Below, in pieces: positions 56,537-64,000 of a stretch of DNA of 64,000 nucleotides; the stretch's first letter is position 1, and each line of letters starts with the position of its first letter. The DNA comes from Coleofasciculus sp. FACHB-1120. Its GTDB lineage: Bacteria; Cyanobacteriota; Cyanobacteriia; Cyanobacteriales; FACHB-T130. The stretch spans positions 1 through 64,000 of the forward strand of contig NZ_JACJTV010000024.1 in NCBI RefSeq assembly GCF_014698845.1, read 5' to 3'. The notes beneath the pieces were generated by a model. That model was given only the letters and a program-made list of their open reading frames with translations, was not told the DNA's origin and did not search any database. The translations under genes were made by a program, and so were the position numbers.

Positions 56537-57040
56537 TCAAGTTAATAGATAAGAAATTGCGGTGAATGTTGGCTTACCGTCTGAAGTTACACCCGGACTT
56601 ATAGGGAGTTCAACGGAACCCGAAAAGACATTCGGGTTAATGTCAAAGTTTCCATTTATCCTATCTGCACCAGAGGGATTTTTTGTGGAATCCCTTTCAA
56701 GTTCCTGAGCGTATAAAACAACCTCTATCAAATAAGCTGCAAAGTTTCCACTTTTGAAAGTTCCATTACTTCCGGGGGTAAATGTCACGCCGGATAGATA
56801 ATCGGGTGTTGTATAAACGGATTCGCCGTTTTCATTTGTAACTCTGTTTACTGGAATCGATAAATTGCATCTAAATAAGGTGTCTGTTAGCGTATATCCC
56901 TGGATATAATTCTTTTGTGGTGCTGGGTTTCTTGCTGGAGTCGATTCCTGCTGTTTTCCAAAAGCTATAATTTCTAGTAAATGCGCTTCGAGCATTGCGG
57001 ATTTAATTGTCCCACCAGTACCGGGCGTGATAGCTGCCAT
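56537..57040 (-). CDS. Internally duplicated element protein
   Basis: The 167-residue protein contains two copies of an 80-residue unit. The first reads ITPGTGGTIKSAMLEAHLLE...NLSIPVN. The second reads FTPGSNGTFKSGNFAAYLIE...SVELPIS. No family recognised. The structure suggests a repeat-based structural component. It is first in the minus-strand run and starts 12 bp from a divergent gene. Confidence 0.6.
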   Translation of the reverse strand: MAAITPGTGGTIKSAMLEAHLLEIIAFGKQQESTPARNPAPQKNYIQGYTLTDTLFRCNLSIPVNRVTNENGESVYTTPDYLSGVTFTPGSNGTFKSGNFAAYLIEVVLYAQELERDSTKNPSGADRINGNFDINPNVFSGSVELPISPGVTSDGKPTFTAISYLLT

Positions 57041-57052
57041 AGGATAAGAATC

Positions 57053-57730
57053 ATGAGTAGTGATGAGATTATTTTAAGTGGTTCCGAGGAAACTTTAAAG
57101 CCAGTTATTACACTTCTTATTGGAATAAATCAAATGCTACAAAAAAACGGGGGAAACGAATTTATTTCTACAGATAGCGCAGTTAAAAGAAGACATAAGC
57201 CTCAAATAAATTTGTTTTTTCAAGAAGAAGGAGTAAAAGATTCCTATCGTCGTTCAAAAGGTCATATAGGGTTCCGTATCATGAATAAAGAGAGCGAATC
57301 CATTACCAATCAAGAATTAAAAGCAGTCGCATCTATTATTAAAAGAAAGTTTGCTGGTGGAGGCGGATTTGTTTGGAATAAAGGAAAAATCATGTGTTCC
57401 TATAGTGATTGGGATTTAGGATATCAACTTCAGTTACTTTGCCAGTCCGAAGCCGAAGGAAAACGGGTAATCGAGCAAGTTTTAGATATTAGAGGTCATT
57501 CACCAGAATGGGAAAATATGACTATTAACAGGAATGCAGCCCCAGAAAAAGCCTTTCCTAACACAAAAAGAAAGAGAATTATTTTAGGAAAATCTGTCGA
57601 TGCCCCTAATCGCAGACCTGTTGTAAAAGTTAAGTTCCAGTACGCGACGCTCACTTTACACGGTCTAGTTAATCCCATTTGTCTTGTGGATCGGTCAAAT
57701 CGCTTCTCTAATCCAATAGAGCGGGGATAG
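57053..57730 (+). CDS. Hypothetical protein, AT-rich, divergent from structural run
   Basis: The 225-residue protein (from ATG 57053) shows LKPVITLLIGINQMLQKNGG, a FFQEEGVKDSYRRSKGHIGF segment, basic stretches and IINRNAAPEKAFPNTKRKR-type sequence near the C-terminus. No motif assigned. Its base composition is clearly more AT-rich than the flanking genes, so it may be a separate acquisition within the element. It is followed by a terminator. Confidence 0.6.
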   Translation: MSSDEIILSGSEETLKPVITLLIGINQMLQKNGGNEFISTDSAVKRRHKPQINLFFQEEGVKDSYRRSKGHIGFRIMNKESESITNQELKAVASIIKRKFAGGGGFVWNKGKIMCSYSDWDLGYQLQLLCQSEAEGKRVIEQVLDIRGHSPEWENMTINRNAAPEKAFPNTKRKRIILGKSVDAPNRRPVVKVKFQYATLTLHGLVNPICLVDRSNRFSNPIERG

Positions 57731-57793
57731 CTCCTTACTGACTATCTAGTAAAAATGCTTTGAGTGTTTCTAATTATAGTGGTAATCATTCTC

Positions 57794-57856
57794 CCAAAGG
57801 TTAACCTTTGAGGCTTTTCTTTTATCCGTCTAAAACCCTTGCTGCGTAAGGGTTTT
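57794..57856 (+). terminator. Two successive stem-loops after 57053 gene
   Basis: CAAAGGTTAACCTTTG (57795-57810) with TTTTCTTTT downstream forms the first. AAAACCCTTGCTGCGTAAGG up to 57856 with TTTT forms the second. Confidence 0.6.
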
Positions 57857-57925
57857 CACGGATTGACGAGAACGATTATCCAATGGCATCTTTAAGGCAT
57901 CCTTTAAATCAAATTTGAACAAGAT

Positions 57926-58294
57926 ATGGCTGACCTTTCTTTTGAAGCTTTGGAATCACAAAATGAAGTCCCACAAGGAAGCTTTATTGTTACAAACGGT
58001 AAAGTTTTACTAGATATTGGTGCTTTCATCGGTCGCCCGGTTGCCGCCCTAAGCGAATCGGCAGTAGTGGATTTGGTCTATCAATTAATCAAAGCTGGCG
58101 CAGCGGCTCAAACTGCGATTAATGCTGGAGATGGTCAACCTCTTCCCCCTGGAGAGCGATTAGCCGCCTTCGCTGCCCCTGCAATCCAACCGCCTCGGAC
58201 AAATCACGAGGGGCAGCTCTACGCGCTGGCAACTGGCAGCGTTACCGCTGTTCTCCCGATCCAAGTCGGGGCCGCTCAAGCTCCGAAGCAATAA
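57926..58294 (+). CDS. Hypothetical element protein, Ala-rich
   Basis: The 122-residue protein: LSFEALESQNEVPQGSFIVT, VVDLVYQLIKAGAAAQTAIN, PPGERLAAFAAPAIQPPRTN. No membrane segment or known motif. It opens the rightward run that continues to 61821. Confidence 0.55.
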   Translation: MADLSFEALESQNEVPQGSFIVTNGKVLLDIGAFIGRPVAALSESAVVDLVYQLIKAGAAAQTAINAGDGQPLPPGERLAAFAAPAIQPPRTNHEGQLYALATGSVTAVLPIQVGAAQAPKQ

Positions 58295-58327
58295 GCAGAG
58301 GGGATTATTAATTAGGGATTAAAAAAA

Positions 58328-58891
58328 ATGGGAAGACGATTTTCACGGCTAGACTATGCCACAAAAGTTTTGAAGGCAACTGGCGGGGCTATCGATAATT
58401 ACAAGGCTTTCAAAGCAGGCACTGCGGATTACGACGTTGAGGGACAAAAAAGGAACGGTACGGTTCGGATTGGCGTTCGCCCCTTTGGGATTTTAGTTGC
58501 CTCTCCCGCAGCGCCTACTATTTATCCTTCCAGTTTGAGCGGGCGAGCTGATGGGCAGATTACAGCAAACGGATTAAGCAAACTGACTCTTTCGCATCGC
58601 GACGCCGATGATGTAAATGCTTCGGGAGCGGGTTTTAATTCGGCGAAAATTATTGTTCAAGTAGCCGCAGGCGCAACTACTTCAAAAATTAGCCAAATTA
58701 CAAAGCTTTCTTACGACAAAACTCCGACCGAATCTTATACCATTCCATTCGGGGCAGTTGATGCGGATGCCGCAACTGAGGGGGTTTACGAAGCTTTTCA
58801 GCGATTAGCTGGACAGGTCGCTGCGGTCGCGCCGGCTGCCGGTACTTCTCGTCGCGTGAGTTTTCGAGCGGAGAAATTCAGACAGAGATAG
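58328..58891 (+). CDS. Hypothetical element protein, beta-rich
   Basis: The 187-residue basic protein starts MGRRFSRLDYATKVLKATGG. The middle (GTVRIGVRPFGILVASPAAP, IIVQVAAGATTSKISQITKL) looks beta-rich and the end VSFRAEKFRQR is basic. Candidate structural protein; no family recognised. It ends 5 bp before the next start. Confidence 0.55.
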   Translation: MGRRFSRLDYATKVLKATGGAIDNYKAFKAGTADYDVEGQKRNGTVRIGVRPFGILVASPAAPTIYPSSLSGRADGQITANGLSKLTLSHRDADDVNASGAGFNSAKIIVQVAAGATTSKISQITKLSYDKTPTESYTIPFGAVDADAATEGVYEAFQRLAGQVAAVAPAAGTSRRVSFRAEKFRQR

Positions 58892-58896
58892 AGAAA

Positions 58897-59142
58897 ATGA
58901 TGCAGATCCAGGAATCTCAAATTGAGAGCGCTTGTGCTTTGAGTACGATAATCATTCCCAATTTAGGGATTGATTTAGAGCGGGAATTCCGCAAAGTGTT
59001 TGAAGTCAATCAAGCGCTTTCTCTCTTCCTGGCAGGTGAAATGGATATGGAAACTTATTTGGATATCTGCGAATTTTGGGAGCAAGATATGGATCGATAC
59101 TTGCTTGTTGCCGATGCCAATTTGCAACTACTGGGTTTTTAA
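58897..59142 (+). CDS. Small acidic helical hypothetical protein
   Basis: The 81-residue protein (LEREFRKVFEVNQALSLFLA, YLDICEFWEQDMDRYLLVAD) stops directly before the ATG of the next gene (59143). No family recognised. Confidence 0.55.
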   Translation: MMQIQESQIESACALSTIIIPNLGIDLEREFRKVFEVNQALSLFLAGEMDMETYLDICEFWEQDMDRYLLVADANLQLLGF

Positions 59143-59943
59143 ATGGCGTGGGTCAGCCTCGGAAATCATTTATTTTCTGTGCTGCCGACCAGTAACGATT
59201 GGCAGATGTTGAGCGAAGCGATTAACCCGTTTGAGGCGGTAACGGTTCGCTCTAAGATTGCCTCGGTTGTAACTAAAAATATTGAAGACCGGATAATTTA
59301 CCCGGAAGTCTACGGGCTGCTTGCAGATATCTATTATTACGCTTCGGCTCCTGCTGATTTTTGGGTGGGAGGAATGAGCCGCTTCAGCGTGATCGCATCC
59401 GCTAGCGAACTGCACCCTTTTCCGGTCGTTGGGGGTACGACTGTCGCCAGCACGGAGCAAGACCCCAACACCCGCCGTTTGAAACAATACAATTTACCTG
59501 GTGGCTTTCACTATCTGCGAGTAACCGAGCCAGACGCCTCGGCGACTTACAAGCCAGACGATAATCTGGTACGGCGAATTGGATATAAAGCGATTCCCAA
59601 AAAGAAGGGCACTTCTGGAGGATATTACCAGCCCTGGCTCTATGGCGATAAAAATCTAGACTTTTTGGCTGAGCTTTTTATCTTCTCGCTGGATGCGCTG
59701 GTTAGTGTTCCATCGGTCGCACCGCCACCCCCGCCTAATCCTCCCGCTGCCAGTGCGAACCTAACGCAAGACCAGCGGTTTGTATACCTGGCGCTGTCCA
59801 CCGATTACCGAACGCTTGACACAATTCTTACTTATTTAGAAATGCCTTCCGGTCAAGTGCTTGGAATTTTATTTGAGCTTGAATTATTAGGACTTGTTGA
59901 ACAAGAACCGATGAGCGGGCGCTACAGAACCACGGGACTTTAA
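59143..59943 (+). CDS. Element protein with DprA-like winged-helix C-terminus
   Basis: The 266-residue protein has an N-terminal 190 residues with SLGNHLFSVLPTSNDWQMLS and DNLVRRIGYKAIPKKKGTSG. A Pro linker (APPPPPNPPAA) leads to a C-terminal winged helix of about 60 residues (LSTDYRTLDTILTYLEMPSG, VLGILFELELLGLVEQEP) like the DprA C-terminal domain. No catalytic motif. A DNA- or protein-binding role is inferred. Confidence 0.6.
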   Translation: MAWVSLGNHLFSVLPTSNDWQMLSEAINPFEAVTVRSKIASVVTKNIEDRIIYPEVYGLLADIYYYASAPADFWVGGMSRFSVIASASELHPFPVVGGTTVASTEQDPNTRRLKQYNLPGGFHYLRVTEPDASATYKPDDNLVRRIGYKAIPKKKGTSGGYYQPWLYGDKNLDFLAELFIFSLDALVSVPSVAPPPPPNPPAASANLTQDQRFVYLALSTDYRTLDTILTYLEMPSGQVLGILFELELLGLVEQEPMSGRYRTTGL

Positions 59944-59946
59944 TAT

Positions 59947-60123
59947 GTGGGAAAACCTGGAAAGAAATCGAAGCGGGGTAAAGGGGAAATCTACGACGAA
60001 GCAAAATCAGAGCAGCTTTCAATTCGTCTAACCCCGACAGCTAAAAGGCTTTTAAAAGACAAAGCATTAAAAAAAGGAGTTTCGATCCAAGAATTGATAG
60101 AAAGATATTCCCGCGAAATTTAG
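59947..60123 (+). CDS. 58-aa ribbon-helix-helix-like protein
   Basis: GTG 59947 opens a frame reading MGKPGKKSKRGKGEIYDEAK, then SEQLSIRLTPTAKRLLKDKA, and VSIQELIERYSREI. A basic tail precedes a short beta strand (QLSIRLT) and two helices, the MetJ/CopG RHH layout, so it likely binds DNA as a dimer, perhaps the TTGTCGCGT cluster. It starts 4 bp after the upstream stop and is short enough to be missed by length filters. Confidence 0.65.
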   Translation: MGKPGKKSKRGKGEIYDEAKSEQLSIRLTPTAKRLLKDKALKKGVSIQELIERYSREI

Positions 60124-60294
60124 GTAGTCTAGCGGGCGTCTATGCCAGATAGCGCACATCGTTTTTAATGCTTTAATCTCTGTAGTTTTCCATTGCTAAA
60201 TCTCATGGAGAAGATTGATTGAAGCGCAAGCAATCTGAGCGGAAATCTAGGAAACCCATCGCATACTGGAATCATAAAGACTCAGTATGCAGCC

Positions 60295-60612
60295 ATGAAT
60301 TCTATAAATACTTCTACGATTTTAGTTGCCGATTCTGCGATGCCTTCTTTCTCCCCTCCAGTTCCGTCACCGGGCTTGGTGGAGTGGTCAGTGTTGTCTG
60401 CTTTGGCAGTTTATCTAGTTAAGGAAGGTTGGAAATACTTTTCGGTGAGTGAACAAAAGGATAGGGACGCTGACCGCCAACTTCTACAGACTTTGATTGA
60501 AGACTTACGGGACGCTAAGAAAAATCAGAATGACGCTCAACTGCTAGCCCTTCAAGACCTACGCGACGAACTCAAAGAAATCAAATCAGCCGTAGTAAAA
60601 CATTCAATTTAA
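60295..60612 (+). CDS. Single-pass membrane protein with coiled-coil tail
   Basis: The 105-residue protein (ATG 60295): a hydrophobic stretch VEWSVLSALAVYLVKEGW is followed by a long charged helix (DRQLLQTLIEDLRDAKKNQN, DLRDELKEIKSAVVKH). This layout resembles holin or spanin-like proteins near endolysins, consistent with the M15 peptidase gene 380 bp downstream. No family assigned. Confidence 0.55.
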   Translation: MNSINTSTILVADSAMPSFSPPVPSPGLVEWSVLSALAVYLVKEGWKYFSVSEQKDRDADRQLLQTLIEDLRDAKKNQNDAQLLALQDLRDELKEIKSAVVKHSI

Positions 60613-60686
60613 TTTCGGGATTACTAAAGATAGAACCGGAAAACCTGAGAGCCTTTCCGGTTCTGGCTCTCTCAACAGGTAATCAA

Positions 60687-60983
60687 ATGTTTATCGCTCA
60701 GTTTGAAATTCAATCAGTTCCCGTCGAGTCGCAGGCTAGTCAAGCGTTTAACCCGGAAGAAGTTGTTCGCTTAGATGACGGAACGCCGGTCAGCGCTGTC
60801 GATATGGGTGTAGCAGGGGCGGTCATCCTAACGTGGTTCGCCGTTGCGTGGCGGCTCCCATCAAAAGCCGGGTATCGCGGCGGTTCCCGTTGGGCCTGGT
60901 TCGCGGCCCTAGCATTTTTGCCGATTTCGCTTTGGTCGTTCCTAACGTTTACGCTCGTGAGTTGGCCTGAATCTAAAAAATAG
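60687..60983 (+). CDS. Two-pass small membrane protein
   Basis: The 98-residue protein has a polar N-terminus and two membrane segments (MGVAGAVILTWFAVAWRLP and WFAALAFLPISLWSFLTFTL) with a GYRGGSR basic loop. It lies directly before the endolysin gene (10 bp) and could be a holin or a virion membrane component. No family recognised. Confidence 0.55.
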   Translation: MFIAQFEIQSVPVESQASQAFNPEEVVRLDDGTPVSAVDMGVAGAVILTWFAVAWRLPSKAGYRGGSRWAWFAALAFLPISLWSFLTFTLVSWPESKK

Positions 60984-60993
60984 AGGAAAAATT

Positions 60994-61821
60994 ATGTCTA
61001 CTGTAGGCCGGTATCTTGATTGTTCAACGGCTGGCGTCCGTGCCCTGGATCTTCAGCTAATCCGACAGATTGAAAGAATCAGCCCCGGCCTACTGGTGGA
61101 CTTTTCTAAATTTAATGTTCAGTGTGGCGGCGGTTGCCATCCATTCTTACAAGCCCCCGCTGCCGCAGCACTCAAAAAAGCGATCACTGCTCGTGGTCGT
61201 AAATTAGTAGTCAATTCTGCCTACCGGACGATTTCCCAACAGTTCGTTCTCTACTCGCATTGTCGAGCTGGGAGATGTGGAATCACCGCCGCCGCCCAAC
61301 CGGGAAAATCAAACCACAATACCGGGTTGGCCCTGGATGTTGAGGACGCCGCTGGATGGCGTCCGTATTTAGAAAAGTTTGGCTGGGATTGGATCGGGTC
61401 ATTTGATCCAATGCACTTCGACTATCGCGGCCCCGGCTGTAAAAATTTATCTTGGTTGGCGACAAAGGCTTTTCAACAACTCTGGAATTACAACTATCCA
61501 GAGCGCCGAATTATTGAAGATGGACAGTGGGGACAGCAGACTGAAAAGGTGCTGCGGTGCGTCTCGGTTAATGGATTCGACTCAAGCCCTGGGTTTGAGC
61601 GGCTGGCGAATCCTCCTGAACTTCCACAAATAGGAACCAGTTTAAGAGCTGGAATGATGGGGACGCCGATTGCCCAATTACAAAAGAAATTAGGCATTCC
61701 ATCTGACGGCATTTTTGGGTCAGGAACTACGGCGGCGGTCATAAAATTTCAACGCGATCGCGGTTTAGTTGCCGATGGAATTGTCGGGGTACAGACTTGG
61801 CAATTAATTAATGAGCAATAA
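60994..61821 (+). CDS. M15 peptidase endolysin with peptidoglycan-binding domain
   Basis: The 275-residue protein lacks a signal peptide. The catalytic domain (about 30-160) has the M15/VanY pattern VNSAYRTISQQFVLYSHCRA, then SNHNTGLALDVEDA (His and Asp zinc ligands) and PMHFDYRG (second His). The C-terminal PG_binding_1 domain spans about 210-272 (LRAGMMGTPIAQLQKKLGIP, FGSGTTAAVIKFQRDRGL, GIVGVQTWQLI). It cuts peptide cross-links in cell-wall peptidoglycan, as phage lysins do. Confidence 0.85.
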   Translation: MSTVGRYLDCSTAGVRALDLQLIRQIERISPGLLVDFSKFNVQCGGGCHPFLQAPAAAALKKAITARGRKLVVNSAYRTISQQFVLYSHCRAGRCGITAAAQPGKSNHNTGLALDVEDAAGWRPYLEKFGWDWIGSFDPMHFDYRGPGCKNLSWLATKAFQQLWNYNYPERRIIEDGQWGQQTEKVLRCVSVNGFDSSPGFERLANPPELPQIGTSLRAGMMGTPIAQLQKKLGIPSDGIFGSGTTAAVIKFQRDRGLVADGIVGVQTWQLINEQ

Positions 61822-61857
61822 AAAAGCCCCTGTAAACAAACAAGAGCAGGAGCTTTT
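61822..61857 (+). terminator. Stem-loop terminator after endolysin gene
   Basis: AAAAAGCCCCTG and CAGGAGCTTTT pair around a 13-nt loop, followed by CAATTTTTAC. It closes the rightward run. Confidence 0.7.
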
Positions 61858-61921
61858 CAATTTTTACCTTCAAGTTACTTTCAAGACTGTTTAATTATCA
61901 TCTGTATCGGGTCTGGCAGAC

Positions 61922-62034
61922 TTGTCGCGTAGAGTTGTCGCGTTGCCTTTATAAATCTGTCATGTAGTTGTCGCGTAGGGTTGTCGCGTGGCTTGTCATG
62001 CTTGTCGCGCCGTACATGACAAGCTACGCGACAG
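61922..62034. repeat. Iteron-like cluster of TTGTCGCGT / TTGTCATG motifs
   Basis: Direct copies begin at 61922, 61935, 61957 (TGTCATGTA), 61968, 61981, 61993 (TTGTCATGC) and 62002. Two inverted copies follow (CATGACAAG and CTACGCGACA at 62014-62034). GCG and ATG variants alternate with 11-13 bp spacing. The cluster sits between the endolysin terminator and the stop of the ATPase gene. It resembles a replication, partition or operator iteron array. Confidence 0.75.
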
Positions 62035-63441
62035 CTAGTTAGACAGGAACGAGACAGAGGAGTGAGCCTTGTCTTCCTCGTCAATTTGCCCATATCCCAT
62101 GTCTGCTAACAGTCCTAAGTATTGACGAATTTGTTCGCTACCTTTCCCTTTCAAACACCCAAAGTTTTTGCGTTGAATTTCACGAACAGTTACCCAATCA
62201 TCCTTCTCTTTTGCGAACAACCAAATGCTTTTAAGCGGTTCTTTCAGTCCGTCTGAAAGCTTTAGCTCAGTAGTTGTTTCGGTGGGTGCGACAGCTTCTA
62301 ATTCTGGCGTCTCCTCGGTAATGGCTTGGGGTGCCGTTACTGGTTGCTGTATCATCGTCGGCATTGATTGAGGTAGCATCTCCATCAACAATTCCTCGGT
62401 TAGCCAGTCTGGGATTTTTCCTTCTTCCCTGGTACCGTCCAACCATTGAATTTTGAACTTTCCCGTAGGTTGGACAGTCTCCAGCCCATCGGCACCAATG
62501 GTCTTTTCCCCTACTGTCTCGACGCGCACGGTGCCTTCAAGAAAAACAGTTACGAGTCCTTTGCTGCCTGGTAAAAATGCTTGAGTTTCACCGTGGACGA
62601 TGAACACCGGGTACTCACCGAATTTCATTGTTTCTCGCAGGCATGAAGTCAGAACAGCGGTAAGAACCTCTTCTTCCACAACCCGATCCATCAACCCGAA
62701 CTCATCCCAAATTGTCGTAATTGAATTGACATTTCCATCTTCTACGCGCTGCGCTAATCCGTTCCACTCTTTTCTGATAGCTGGGTAATCTCGCTTGCCG
62801 TTACTGATACCTACAACCTGGAAGGCAGCAGGATAAGAGTTTGTTGGCTCGTGGTGTGGCGTGGAAGCGATCGCCCGATGACCGGGAAGCAGAACCAGCC
62901 GCAACAATGCCAGCTTCTTAACCAATGTCGTTTTACCCGAACGCTGGACACCGACGCAGCGGATTGGATGGGACTTAACCAGACTGAGAAACGCAGGGCA
63001 CTGCTGGCGTAGGGCTTTGAGCAATTCCTCTTTAGTCTGCGGCGGACGAATTACGGGAACTGGTTGGACGGGTGGAGCGTTTAAGGGCGTGCCATTTGGC
63101 ATTGAATCAGTGGGCTGAACATCCTGCTCGGTTATCGGTAGACCTGGCGGCTCAACTTCTCTCGCTGGGACATCGATTGCTTCTGGCTCCTCTTCTTCTA
63201 CTGGCTTAGGGTTGGCTTTGCGTGAACGATTGACAGCTCCGATGTCATTGAGTCCAACTGCAAGCACAACCAGCGCTAACGGAATACCAGCGATCGCACT
63301 GCCGACGAACGCCGCAGCGAGAGAGCAGACAGCAATTACCCCCTGGTCTTTCGTGATGCGTCCTAACCCTAGCACCTCTTCTCCAAAATCATTTTGAAAT
63401 TCAATGTCGCTTGCAATCCGAGCTAGCTTGTTTCCTTCCAT
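62035..63441 (-). CDS. Membrane-anchored P-loop ATPase of the element
   Basis: The 468-residue protein has one hydrophobic hairpin (about 34-66, GVIAVCSLAAAFVGSAIAGI onward), an acidic/Pro linker, Walker A GVQRSGKTT (164-172), Walker B-like ITTIWDEFGLMD near 245-254 and a C-terminal helical domain of about 100 residues with VREIQRKNFGCLKGKG. The layout fits a HerA/FtsK-like or Zot-like motor for DNA packaging, transfer or virion assembly, but no sub-family motif settles it. An AGGAGG site precedes the ATG at 63441. The stop lies at the edge of the iteron cluster. Confidence 0.7.
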   Translation of the reverse strand: MEGNKLARIASDIEFQNDFGEEVLGLGRITKDQGVIAVCSLAAAFVGSAIAGIPLALVVLAVGLNDIGAVNRSRKANPKPVEEEEPEAIDVPAREVEPPGLPITEQDVQPTDSMPNGTPLNAPPVQPVPVIRPPQTKEELLKALRQQCPAFLSLVKSHPIRCVGVQRSGKTTLVKKLALLRLVLLPGHRAIASTPHHEPTNSYPAAFQVVGISNGKRDYPAIRKEWNGLAQRVEDGNVNSITTIWDEFGLMDRVVEEEVLTAVLTSCLRETMKFGEYPVFIVHGETQAFLPGSKGLVTVFLEGTVRVETVGEKTIGADGLETVQPTGKFKIQWLDGTREEGKIPDWLTEELLMEMLPQSMPTMIQQPVTAPQAITEETPELEAVAPTETTTELKLSDGLKEPLKSIWLFAKEKDDWVTVREIQRKNFGCLKGKGSEQIRQYLGLLADMGYGQIDEEDKAHSSVSFLSN

Positions 63442-63451
63442 TTCATCCTCC

Positions 63452-63486
63452 TAAAAATAAAGCCCCCAAAAACTTTACTGGGGGCT
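63452..63486 (-). terminator. Terminator after the right-edge membrane gene
   Basis: On the minus strand AGCCCCC (63486-63480) and GGGGGCT (63467-63461) form a stem followed by TTATTTTTAG. It lies between the right-edge gene and the ATPase start, so the two genes are probably partly uncoupled. Confidence 0.65.
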
Positions 63487-63509
63487 GATACCGCATGATT
63501 TAAACGAGA

Positions 63510-64000
63510 TTACCGAAAGTTAGCTTGAATGTTCTTGCGGAGGTTGAACACCATTTCAAAGCTAAACATGGTGACTAAGAACAATACCAAAGTCCACCAA
63601 AGTATCAAACTACTATCCCAGTTCGGGGCGTCTTCCACTATTGCTTGTACGCCACCTTCATAAGGGGGGAATCGCAAGAAACAAATAATCGCTTCAAACC
63701 CGTAAGCGATCCAACGATTCCGATACGCTTCATCTGTCGGACTTTCTACTAGGGAAGGCAGTATCTCCTTCAACTGACACAATCCCCACATCACAATTGC
63801 CAGAAAAGGAATGATATTTGCAAAACCCCATTCAATCCATCCACCGAGGAACGGGATTCTTACAAGGCTATCAAGGAAGGGAATGTTGGTGAGTTCTTTT
63901 GCGATGTGCCTTGCAAGCTCAATCCACGGTTGTACATTTAAAAGCCCAACAAAACCAATCGTTCCCCAAACTAAAATCTTAGCGATGAGCCGTGCATTGA
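63510..64000 (-). CDS. Polytopic membrane protein, 5' end beyond window
   Basis: The frame is open from the stop at 63510 to the window edge (over 160 codons). An internal ATG at 63794 is not the start because the same frame continues upstream with RLIAKILVWGTIGFVGLLN, IPFLGGWIEWGFANIIPFL and AIVMWGLCQ. At least four hydrophobic segments are visible, the last being LILWWTLVLFLVTMFSFEMV, ending NLRKNIQANFR. It lies upstream of the ATPase on the same strand and may form a membrane complex with it. No family recognised. Confidence 0.6.
   Translation of the reverse strand, partial: NARLIAKILVWGTIGFVGLLNVQPWIELARHIAKELTNIPFLDSLVRIPFLGGWIEWGFANIIPFLAIVMWGLCQLKEILPSLVESPTDEAYRNRWIAYGFEAIICFLRFPPYEGGVQAIVEDAPNWDSSLILWWTLVLFLVTMFSFEMVFNLRKNIQANFR

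Noticed and set aside
61881-62093. 70-codon minus-strand frame over the iteron cluster
   Set aside because: Its sequence simply translates the repeated GCGACAA iterons and overlaps the ATPase gene end.

Overview
The window comes from a cyanobacterium. The HIP1 octamer GCGATCGC and its core recur throughout. The chromosomal genes include cyanobacterial families such as NdhM (NDH-1 subunit M), an ABC1 kinase, DUF3598, and STAND/TPR, CHAT-FHA and PP2C regulators. Gene order and repeat content suggest a large-genome, probably filamentous species, but no marker here fixes the genus.

Left end (1-5100): the wreck of a CRISPR-linked transposon-like locus. A transposase tail (1-138) cuts off cas7, which also carries a nonsense codon. 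Next come cas8 (Cmx8-like), split by a one-base frame change exactly at an A AAA AAG heptamer, and an intact cas6 (Cmx6-like). A degenerate zinc-finger piece of tniQ lies on the opposite strand, followed by 26-bp repeats that resemble Tn7-type end repeats. No cas1, cas2 or CRISPR array is visible. A YhcG/DUF1016 PD-(D/E)XK nuclease follows.

Defence operon (5351-12801): three overlapping genes encode a wHTH/Zn-ribbon/restriction-endonuclease protein, a DinG/XPD-type Fe-S helicase and a divergent PIWI protein. This matches the computationally predicted pPIWI-RE module (RNA-guided restriction of transcribed or R-looped DNA). It is the most interesting intact system in the window. A DUF6602 nuclease-like pseudogene lies immediately downstream.

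Core/regulatory region (13400-52100): two NLR-like STAND ATPases with TPR arrays (one split by an in-frame TGA) flank the glycine cleavage genes gcvT, gcvH and gcvP. The latter are interleaved with an M28 peptidase and an alpha/beta hydrolase. Then come a secreted lipoprotein, DUF3598, ftsX, a GNAT acetyltransferase, def, an FHA-PrsW fusion, a YheT-like hydrolase and ExoD. A signalling group follows (unknown 210-aa protein, CHAT-FHA, PP2C with zinc ribbon), then ndhM, leuD, a GAF histidine kinase and an ABC1 kinase that ends in a perfect 20-bp stem terminator.

Right end (52165-64000): an integrated element that I cannot classify. It begins at a degenerate tRNA-3'-end-like sequence. It has two divergent arms of mostly unrecognised genes: a Pro-rich 574-aa protein, a C1q-like fibre candidate, an internally duplicated protein, small membrane proteins and an M15 endolysin. 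It also has a 58-aa ribbon-helix-helix-like protein, a dense TTGTCGCGT iteron cluster and a membrane-anchored P-loop ATPase. Terminase, portal, capsid, integrase and relaxase are not seen inside the window, and the element continues past the right edge.
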